Under the pieces are notes generated by a model, which did not search any database, was not told the origin of the DNA, and saw only the letters and a list, made by a program, of their open reading frames with translations. The translations under genes and the position numbers were made by a program. Of a DNA stretch of 64,000 nt, positions 42,701 to 51,600 are shown piece by piece. The DNA comes from Runella defluvii. GTDB taxonomy: Bacteria; Bacteroidota; Bacteroidia; Cytophagales; Spirosomataceae. Position 1 is the first letter of the stretch. Every line of letters starts with the position of its first letter. The stretch spans positions 1 through 64,000 of the forward strand of contig NZ_JACIBY010000024.1 of the NCBI RefSeq assembly GCF_014195535.1. The letters run 5' to 3'.

Positions 42701-45598
42701 GGTTGGATAGAACTAAAAGGGGCACCAATTGCGGATGGGAATAATGATAATGCAAATCAAATATCAAAAATAGGATGGGAGTTTGTGAAGCATACATATC
42801 CTCATGTTTTGTTTGGTGTTGATAATCCTGTTGGGATAAGTGAAAATACAGATCTTGAAAATATGCCAGGATTATTTGATACAGGGCCTACGTCTGACTT
42901 AATCAAAGGGATTATTAAATTTGGACCTTATCGCAAACTTAGAAATGATAAAATTGCAAGTAAAATTGATTTATCCAAATCATTCATTCGTTTGTATGAA
43001 CCATCTTATCGAAAAATAGGGGGTAGCGGAGCAAGAGTGCAGAAAATAACAGTTTCGGACCATTGGAATGAAATGGCTGGCACACCTGCAACTGAATCGG
43101 CTTATTCAATCGTCTATGATTACTCCAAAACAGAAAACGGCAAGATTATTAGTTCGGGAGTAGCTTCTTATGAACCCGAGATAGGCGAAGATGAAAACCC
43201 CTGGTATCAGCCGATTCATTTTAAAGAAAAAAATGTACTACAACCCGATGACAATAAATTTTTAACTGGCCCGATTGGAAAATCTCTGTTTCCTTCTGCC
43301 AGCATAGTATATAGTAATGTAAAAGTTACTCAAAATCCTGTTGTAAATCAGCAGACGGAAGAAGGAACAGGGAATACCATCTATGAATTTTATACAGCTC
43401 GTGATTTCCCTATTCAAGAATTAGAAACAAAAAAAGAGACGAAAAGAGTACCAAAGCTAAAACTCACTCCAATGTTCGGAATTTCCAATGACTATATGGC
43501 AACAGTCATGGGGTACAGTATTGTCTCCAATGATATGCATGGAAAACCTAAGTCAGAATCAATCTATGGTGAGGGTAATAACCTTGTTTCGCAAAAAAAA
43601 TATTATTACAAGTCAAATAACAATGGGGTACTAATAAATGAGGTGCCATCTATTGATGAAAATAGAAATATATCTATTAATCAAACAATGGGTGTTGAAA
43701 CCCTACTGACAGGAGATGCCCGCCGATTTGATACGGAATCTTATTCTGGAAGCCTTAAAGGTAATCTTGACATAAATTGGAGTACACTTGTTGTAGTACC
43801 TTCGTTTGTCCCTGATTTTTCGTTTGAAAAAAAATCTTTCTCCTCCTTCACCCTAACCAAACACATCCGTCAGCAGGGGATTTTGGATAGCGTAGTAGTT
43901 ACCGATAAAGGCTCGACCATTGCCACCAAAAATCTGCTTTGGGATGCCAAAACAGGAGCCGTTTTATTGACACAAACCACCAATGAGTTCAAAGACCCTA
44001 TCTACAATTTCACTTACCCCGCTCACTGGGCGTATGAAGGAATGGGAATGGCTTGTGAGAATGTTGGTACGGAAGTTTGGTTAAATCCTCCAATACAAAT
44101 AACGTCTAATGAAATTCAACTGCAAGGCGACCATAGCTATTTTGAAGTTGGAGATATAGTTTTTATGGAAAAACTAGGTGGTACTGGTGGCATTAAATTA
44201 GTCATAGAAAGTGTCAGTTTACAGAATAATACTACAAAGTTAAACTTCCACACACTTTATAGAAGTAATTTTTCAATAAACGGGGCATATGCTAATGGCA
44301 AACTCAAAATCATTCAATCAGGAAAACGAAATGTAGCTACCTCGGCTATTGGAAGCCTTGTGTTACTGAAAAATCCTATCGTAAATAATCGCTTGGAAAT
44401 AAATGCTCAAAAACAAATCATTGATGCCAATGCTGTGGTATTTGATAATAAAACCAAGGATATTGTTTGTGATACGTGTTCTTATGGTCCCAAACCTGCA
44501 TTTAGGCAAGTCTTAAGCACCGTCAAAAATTTAGGAGCTTGGCAACCTGTGGCTACCTATAAATTTGTGGATGATAGAACACAAACCGCTACCAACCCCG
44601 TATTGCGTACAGATGGTGCTATCCAAAACTTCGTACCGTTCTGGAACCGTGTCAATAGTGGTCGGTGGCTGGGCTTTACCAATCAGGGAGCAAGTAATTA
44701 CAACCTTTGGATAGCACCCGAAAAAGTAACCATGGTAGATGCCGAATCGCAGCCTTTGGAGAGCAAAAACGCCATTGGTATTTATTCAAGCGTGTCGTTT
44801 AGTAATTTTGACGGCATGGTCAATGCCACCACGGCCAATGCCCGCTACCACGAAATGCTCTTTGATGGCTTTGAAGATTATATGCCTTGCCCTGACGATA
44901 ATCATTATACGCTCCTTTCGACTCAGTATCCTACTTTCCGAAGCAATGAGCAGGCTCATACAGGTAATTATTCCATGAAAACTGGGGCAACTGAATTTAC
45001 CAAAATTATTAAAAATGCGAATGTAGCCTACGAATGTGAAAAAGTAGTAGAAGTAATTGACCGCATTTACAATAGAGAAGATGATTATTCAAAATTTGAT
45101 TTTCCGTCTCTAAGTGAAAAGTGTGACTGTGAACCTGAATTTCAACTTCAACCCAACAAAGAATACATCCTATCGCTTTGGGTACGGGAAGCCAATGCTT
45201 CGAGCAATACCATAGATTATCAAAATGCCAACGTAAAAATAACGATGGGTTCGGGGAATCCTGCCATTTCCATTACCGCTCGCCCCGAAGGACAAATACT
45301 GGATGGTTGGCAGCGGATTGAAAAGCGTTTTACAACACCTGCAACAAATACTCAGATAAAACTGATTTTCTCGCCCAATACCTATTTCGACGATGTCAGG
45401 ATTCATCCTGCCGATGCCAACATGAAATCGTATGTGTACGACGAACGGGACTACTCGCTGATGGCAACGCTCGATGAAAACAACTTTGCCACTTTCTATG
45501 AGTACAACAACAAGAAAAACCTCAAACGAGTGAAAAAAGAAACCGAAAAATCGGTGGTCACTTTGCAGGAAGTAAATTTTGGAGCAGCTAAAAAATAA
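39725..45598 (+). CDS. Large RHS-locus protein with SpvB/TcB-like N-terminus
   Basis: 1957 aa from ATG 39725, which yields a signal peptide (M-K-N-K-L-I-F-I-L-I ... S-F-A-Q); an ATG at 39644 adds 27 charged residues ahead of it. The N-terminus reads G-E-F-R-H-Q-I-Q-L-F-S-I-G-G-Y and V-G-L-G-W-N-L-N-V-G-A-I-T-R, a sequence pattern characteristic of the start of large RHS/Tc-like shell proteins in Bacteroidota. The long middle is beta-rich. Near the end lies a carbohydrate-binding-like jelly roll (about 1790-1905; H-T-G-N-Y-S-M-K, F-F-D-D-V-R-I-H in part), then Y-D-E-R-D-Y-S-L-M-A-T-L-D-E-N-N, a YD-type motif with F-Y-E-Y-N. No RHS core or toxin tip; it probably assembles with the next protein. 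Confidence 0.75.
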   Translation: MKNKLIFILIYFIQLTSFAQTSGPSQPEVQSFQPVTMTDMVDPPTGEFRHQIQLFSIGGYPVNINYNSQVTMEQEASMVGLGWNLNVGAITRQVRGLPDDFKGDLVKRQVSMKPNITIGKDIGFSLEILGINRKDSDSLDRQYSASLNASVGVFFNNTSGWGIDAKIRPGFSGHIGGWAANAGIGVSSNSQHGTNINPYVGFSYDWTKNKGVEVGQSKIVNEKLRIRPSKIKTKSLTSGAGYDFSTSTYTPKVDLPFETKNYDYKVKAGYAFPLANVGGELNFNKVVQTLSINEVVSPAFGSLYADFGKNNEAALMDFVREQDGVMLEDKPNLPFTFNTPDIYSVAGQGIGGIFELKRNNVFVAFDPFVKTNNNALGAEIDLGFGPTDGHIGAEIRGGYTRNASSKWDGNSNRLLPNVDFNNLTRSLSEKVYFKNPSDVMFNANPIYQLSGIKPIAPILSHIPYWGGQTKEFKINVEDNELSITRDNFLNSNRDKRLDVIYYLNAKETQEKGFQQFISSYKLNEFSNGQVTYLPRIAQNRSENQLSEMICLKPDGQKYVFNIPAINNEKREFSYSINDNEVDNSYETNRVVNQFSATFDGGKDGYLSVTHTPAYAHAFLLGSVLSPNYIDVDANGPSVNDLGDYVKFNYSLLDSNFYWRSNNSLEKVGADKGNVADDRDAKAFYSEGTKEIWLIHSIESKNEVARFYYSNRADAYDLKDPNKKLQKLDSVLIYSMAELNKPIPMPLKKVYFQYDDTNPLCKGIFNNNSLGKLTLNKVYFKEGSSHKGKHSAYEFGYGFNKPYDELSVDRWGNYKTNSNFPISLDNKKFPYVPQDNPTVTNQSAAAWLLNSIKLPFGGEITINYEAHDYAYVQNKRAMYMTPIVGVVKEKPTSKITENTLYTDNSPHNYLIFKLKTPFVGTLSEIEAKEKLKVEYLTDPTDSKYGSILDNPHANFYGKFYLNVDRSFSKYEEIPAFLNIKECGVIKDGNQYSYGWIELKGAPIADGNNDNANQISKIGWEFVKHTYPHVLFGVDNPVGISENTDLENMPGLFDTGPTSDLIKGIIKFGPYRKLRNDKIASKIDLSKSFIRLYEPSYRKIGGSGARVQKITVSDHWNEMAGTPATESAYSIVYDYSKTENGKIISSGVASYEPEIGEDENPWYQPIHFKEKNVLQPDDNKFLTGPIGKSLFPSASIVYSNVKVTQNPVVNQQTEEGTGNTIYEFYTARDFPIQELETKKETKRVPKLKLTPMFGISNDYMATVMGYSIVSNDMHGKPKSESIYGEGNNLVSQKKYYYKSNNNGVLINEVPSIDENRNISINQTMGVETLLTGDARRFDTESYSGSLKGNLDINWSTLVVVPSFVPDFSFEKKSFSSFTLTKHIRQQGILDSVVVTDKGSTIATKNLLWDAKTGAVLLTQTTNEFKDPIYNFTYPAHWAYEGMGMACENVGTEVWLNPPIQITSNEIQLQGDHSYFEVGDIVFMEKLGGTGGIKLVIESVSLQNNTTKLNFHTLYRSNFSINGAYANGKLKIIQSGKRNVATSAIGSLVLLKNPIVNNRLEINAQKQIIDANAVVFDNKTKDIVCDTCSYGPKPAFRQVLSTVKNLGAWQPVATYKFVDDRTQTATNPVLRTDGAIQNFVPFWNRVNSGRWLGFTNQGASNYNLWIAPEKVTMVDAESQPLESKNAIGIYSSVSFSNFDGMVNATTANARYHEMLFDGFEDYMPCPDDNHYTLLSTQYPTFRSNEQAHTGNYSMKTGATEFTKIIKNANVAYECEKVVEVIDRIYNREDDYSKFDFPSLSEKCDCEPEFQLQPNKEYILSLWVREANASSNTIDYQNANVKITMGSGNPAISITARPEGQILDGWQRIEKRFTTPATNTQIKLIFSPNTYFDDVRIHPADANMKSYVYDERDYSLMATLDENNFATFYEYNNKKNLKRVKKETEKSVVTLQEVNFGAAKK

Positions 45599-45607
45599 TC
45601 AATCGTC

Positions 45608-48600
45608 ATGAAAAAAATAACCCTTTTCATTCTTACTATCATGGCGATAGCAAATAGTGCTTTTGCCAAAAAAGAAAAATTTGAGAGTAGTACCATTACC
45701 GGGTATTCGCTTAATAATGCAGTTTTTTCTCATTGGGGAATAAACAAAACCCTAACCGCCGAGGTGGCAGACTTTACCTTTAACAATGATGCTTACAAAA
45801 CAAAAGAGGTAAAAAGCTATATTCAGCTTCGCTTAAAAACTGAAAATATACCCAATCTTACGGCGTTTCGAGCAAAAGTTCCTGTGAGGATTACGTATTT
45901 TCTAAACAATAATTCGTTTTCGACTCCTGTTGTAGAAAACAAAATCCTAACGATAGAATTTGACCCAACGGAAGGAGCAAAATACAAAAATCTGGATTTA
46001 TTACTGATTCCGAATGCCTATAAAGTGCAGGTTGAATACTCCGCAAACAGCATTACGCTTGAGACACTTAACGGTACAAGTACCTCAATTTCTATCACCA
46101 ACGACCACCGTAATTTTATTGAATTACAGGCATTTACGGAGATTGAACGGTACTATAATTTCAATAATATCTATCAAACAGGGGTAGGCAATGTAAATCA
46201 GTTGGTTGAAAATGTCCAGATAAATTATCAAAACAACAACAACGAATTAATCCTAAATTGGGAAGCCTTGCCCTATGCCGAAGGTTATGAGTTGGAATAC
46301 ACGTTTGTTGATGACTATTCGGATGATATTACCAATTATCTACCAGCCAGCCAACTAAGATTTTCCTTCAAAAATAACAGTACCCGAATTTTACTCGAAA
46401 AAAACGAATACACCATGCCTTTGGTGCAAGAACATGGCTATTTGGTATTTCGGGTGCGTGGCTACGGAATGGCAGGAAGCAATTTTGACCGAATGTATTT
46501 TGGTAACTTTGATTTAGACGCAGGAGGTGGATTCCCCGCTAATCATATTTTTACGGTCGGTAGTTTCCCTCATAAATATAAAATAGATGCCCAAACACAT
46601 ACTACTGACAAAATTAATTGGCAATCGGTAACTACGTTTGCCGAGGAGGGCAAAAGTAAAACCGTAGCCAAGTATAGGGATGGCACGATGAGGGAACGTC
46701 AAATCGTAACAAGCATCAGTACTGACCATAATGCCATAGTTGCCGAAACGATTTATGATAGACACGGTCGGCCTGCAGTCAATATTTTGCCCGCCCCTGT
46801 TACCTATTCCGCCATAAAATACTACGCCAATTTCAACCAAAACCAAGCGGGGCAACCTTATTCCTATCTTGATTTTGACATAAAAGGGGCAGATGTTTGT
46901 TCTCCTTCTATCATCAATCCGCTCAAACAGCCTAATAATCAAGGGTCAGGAAATTATTATTCAAAGAATAATGACATTAGGAATGGCTTCAACGCCTACA
47001 TTCCTGAAGCCTACGGTTATCCTTTCTCGACTGTCAAATATACGCCCGATAATACTACTCGTGTAGTTCGTCAGGGTGGTGTGGGTGAAATTTTCCAGCC
47101 TGGGAAAACCACCAATGGCATTCAAAATCACGATACCAAGTTCTACTACGGCAAGCCTACCCAAGAACGTTTAGACCGATTGTTTGGAACTGACGTAGGC
47201 TATCGGGAACATTACCAAATGAACATGGTGGTAGATGCCAACGGACAAGCAGCCGTAAGCTACGTGGACTTAGACGGAAAAACCGTCGCCTCTGCTTTGG
47301 CAGGTAAAAACCCCGAAAGTCTGGATAGATTGGATTCTTATCGCTCGGATGTGGTAACGACCAATTTATTGGATAATTCTGTCCCCCCTGCTTTTGGTGA
47401 AGGAATGTTGTTGGCTTCCGAATCTTTTTTAGTGCCAGACGACAATACCGTGCATCAATTTAGGTACGAATTAAACCCACGCACGTATGACGCTCTTTCG
47501 TGCAACGGTGCTAATTATTGTTTGGATTGTATCTACGATATTAAGATAAAAGTAGTAAACGACGAATGTGGCATTGCTCTGAAAGATACTGCCTTCACCG
47601 TAGGTACATTGACCAACCTCAATACACTTTGTAATGATGCCAATGCCTCTTCGGCTTTTAATTTTTCGCTCAATCTCAATCGTGGAAGCTATACCGTAAG
47701 TCGTAAATTGGTAGTGAATCAACAAGCCGCTATCACCTACGCCAATGCTATTCTGAACGACCCCAACAATGTATGCTTAGAAACCTATCAGGATTTTCTA
47801 AACGATGAAATAGCCAATCTCGATAGTACCCGCTGTATGACTGCCTGCGAGGCTTGTGAAGCCGAAGCGGCTCAAATCACACAAGCCGCTGCTTTGGCAC
47901 AGGCTCGCCAAGTCTGCGATAGCTTGTGGTGCAAGCCACAATTGCCGACGCTGTGCGATGTGGCTCGTATTTCAATGATCAACGACCTTTATCCAGGGGG
48001 GCAATATGCTCAGTATTTGAATAACGACGGAGACGTAAGTTTGACGGCGTCTCCGATTTCAATATTTAATACAAATGATGTAAACACGGCCATCAAACGC
48101 ATTAATTATAGCGGTTTACAAAATATTCAGGTTACTGTTTTAGGGCAAACTCATCCGCTGTCTTATTATACTGCTAATGCCGATAGTCTTAAAAAATTGA
48201 TAGCCAATTGGCCCGATGGTTTGGCAGAAAAACTACTACCCTTGCACCCAGAGTATTGCTATTTGGAGTTTTGCAATACCATGACGCAATCTAACGAGTT
48301 TGACACTAAATTAGTAAGCACGCTCACTTTTCAGGAGGCTCAACAGGCGGGCTTATTGAACGATATAAATTTGTTTTTGAACCAAGATGCCTTTTATACT
48401 ACGGTCTTGCAAGGGACTCTAAAACAGCAATTTGCCGCCAAATTTAGCCAATTTTCAAACGGTAAATCCATTCAATACATTGCCGTATTTATGAGTAATT
48501 GCCCATCTGGAACAGACATCAATGTTTGTAATGGAGCATGGGGCGATGGCATCAACGACAACGAAGAATGGGAGATGTTCAGAGGACTGTATTTTTCGTT

Positions 48601-51600
48601 GAAACAGGAATTTATCCAGAAAGCCCGTGAGGCGTATGTGAGAAATAAACCTGGGTGTGTAACGAACAATTACATAGGCTGTGCTACTCGAAATTGTACC
48701 ATTGATATACTTTCGGGAGGAGGCACTTTGAGCAATTTAACGCTAAGAGAACTATACCTTAATGCTGCCGTGCGTTTCCCGACTATCAATGACGTGCAGT
48801 TCCCGAATACCGATTCGCTCACAACGTCTATTTATGACCTTACGCCTGAGCAGCAACGGGATTTTATGAATGTAGATGACCCACAAAACGGACTCATCTG
48901 CCCCACTTGCCCCGAAATGGAAGCCTTTAAAGTCATGGTTTATTACCTCAATTACAAAGGCTGGACTACGCAAAACACCACCGTAAGAGCCGATAATATT
49001 GCAGGAATGGACAGCGTGATGCGTACCCGTATGTGGGGTTCGGGCGATAATAAAGAGGTGCGGATTTCGCCATTTGCCAATAGCGGTATTGAAATAAAAA
49101 CCGCAAACTGTAACCTCACCATGAAACCCGACACAACGGTAGATTGGAGCAAACCTATTTTTCCGACTTGTTTAGAAATTATTGATTACAAAACTGCCAA
49201 ACTGCATATCATCGTTAATGGTGCGTACAAAACCATTTTGAATATCAATGCCTCTTGTGAACTGTTTTACTGTGAAGGTCGCCCCGCCCAAGATTCCTTG
49301 GTGAATGCCTGTACCTGCGATAAGGAATACAGCTATACCCAACGCTATCAATTGGGCGACATCGTAAACTACAAAGGCGTTTGTTACATTGCCCAATTTA
49401 CAGGAGCTGAATTTGTACCCATTGGCAAATACCCTGATTTCAAAGAGTTCTGGACACCCCTTTGTGAACAAACTAACGTTTGCCAGAATCCGTTTAACCT
49501 CAATTTTGAAACAGCAGGCGGGTATGTAAGCACCGTAAACCATGTGGTAGCCAATCAATGGTCGCCTGCGGGTGTGGCACAAGGTTTTGTGTTGCCTTCT
49601 CGTGGATTTATTGCCGATGCCCTTGCCAATACTCAAACCATTATCAGTAAAACCGCTACCGTTCAGCCCAATACAAACTACACCTTGTCGTTTGATTATG
49701 GTGTTTGGAATACCGCCGCCCAATCTACCAATGGCACCATGACGTTTCAGGTGTTGGTAAATGGACAAGTGCTGGGAACTGTAACGCCTACGGTGGCACA
49801 GCTCCGCATTATTCAGCACCGTTATTTCGACTGGAACAGTGGCAACGCTACCCAAGCGGTGGTTACACTCGTAAAAACCGACAACAGTGTTCGTCGTCTA
49901 TTTTCGTTGGATAACCTCCAAATGATTTGTGGCAAACAGGACGGCAACGGCCGTAAACCCACATCGGGCAAAGACTCAACCGTGGTACGCTACATTCCTG
50001 CCAATGTATGTGGTTGTAATGCTCTGTGTGATATGCCGTTGCCCTCGCCAAGCCTTGCCTACACGCCTTGCGACAGCCTGATGGCGGCTATTGCCCGTGA
50101 CCGTGCCGCTCGCCGCTACGAACAATACCGTGACTCGGTGTTTCATGCCTTGCTCAATGGTTATACCGCCCACTGCCTGCAAGCTGCCGAAACGTTTACG
50201 ATGAACTACAAAATTGCTGAATACCACTTTACGCTGTATTACTACGACCAAAGCGGCAATTTGGTGCGTACCGTACCGCCTGCGGGGGTTATGCCCTTGC
50301 CCAATACCCAATTGGCAGCCGTACAAACTGCCCGAAACAACCGTAACCGCTTAGTTCCCAGCCATATACTGACCACCACGTATCGCCATAATGCCCTCAA
50401 TGGCGTGGTGTGGCAAACCACGCCCGATGCAGGGGTAAGTGAGTTTTTTTATGACCGCCTCGGACGCATTGTAGTAAGCCAAAATGCCAAACAACGCCCC
50501 GAACGCTCAGCAGCATACACTCTTTACGACCGCTTAGGACGGAACATTGAAGTAGGGAAAACAGCTCTTAGACCAGGTGAAGACCTCAAACGTATGGCGT
50601 TCAATTACCAAAACTTTGAGACTTTCATTACCCTGCCTACCCATGTACGCAGCGAAATAACGCATACCTTTTACGACCGCCCTGCCAGCCAAGCCATTGC
50701 GGCAGCTTTGGGCGGACAACCCAACCTACGCAACCGCATTGGTACTGTGGCCTATTTTGCCACAAATGTTACCCAAAATGCCTTTGATTATGACCACGCC
50801 ACCCACTACCGCTATGATATTGGCGGCAATGTAAGTGATATTTTACAGGATTTTGGCAAAAACTCGCCTTTTGGTGCGGGCAACATACGCAACCAAAGCA
50901 AGCACATTGCCTACCGTTTTGACTTGGTAAGTGGCAAAGTAAACGAAGTACACTATCAAAGCGGCTACCCCGACCAGTTTATACACCGCAATACCTACGA
51001 TGCCGACAACCGCCTCACGGCAGTACATACCAGCACCGAAGGCATTGTGTGGGAAAACGATGCCCGCTATAAATACTACCGCCACGGACCCTTGGCACGC
51101 ACCGAATTAGGCACCGACCGTGTGCAGGGCATTGACCACGTGTATAACCTGCAAGGTTGGATAAAAGGCGTAAACGGTTTTGCCGCCACCCCTGCCCAAG
51201 ATGCAGGACGAGACGGCATAGCCCCAAGCCAGCAAGGACCCATAAGTGGCGATGAGCAGGGCTACCAAAACGCCAACCGCCCTACCGCTCCCGATGTGTA
51301 TAGCTATTGGTTGAGTTATTACCAAAACGACTACCAAGCCATTGGCACTGCCCCAACCATTGGGCAACCTTTACAGCCTTTGACCTCGGGCAACTACCAC
51401 AGTACGCCTGCGGAATTATACAACGGTAACATACGCTCAATGTACACCTACCTCAAACCCAAAGGAGGCATGGGAATGCACTACCGCTATGACCAACTGA
51501 ACCGTATAAAAACCCAAAACGCTTGGGATTTTGCTGGCACTACCGCCACCCCAAGCCCCAACGGTGCCTACCGCATGGCACTGACCTACGATGCCAACGG

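Noticed and set aside
46514-46942. 142-codon minus-strand frame in the second RHS gene
   Set aside because: Antisense shadow of conserved N-terminal beta domains.
49172-49855. 227-codon minus-strand frame inside the RHS gene
   Set aside because: Fully antisense to a continuous RHS protein with recognisable domains; no family features of its own.
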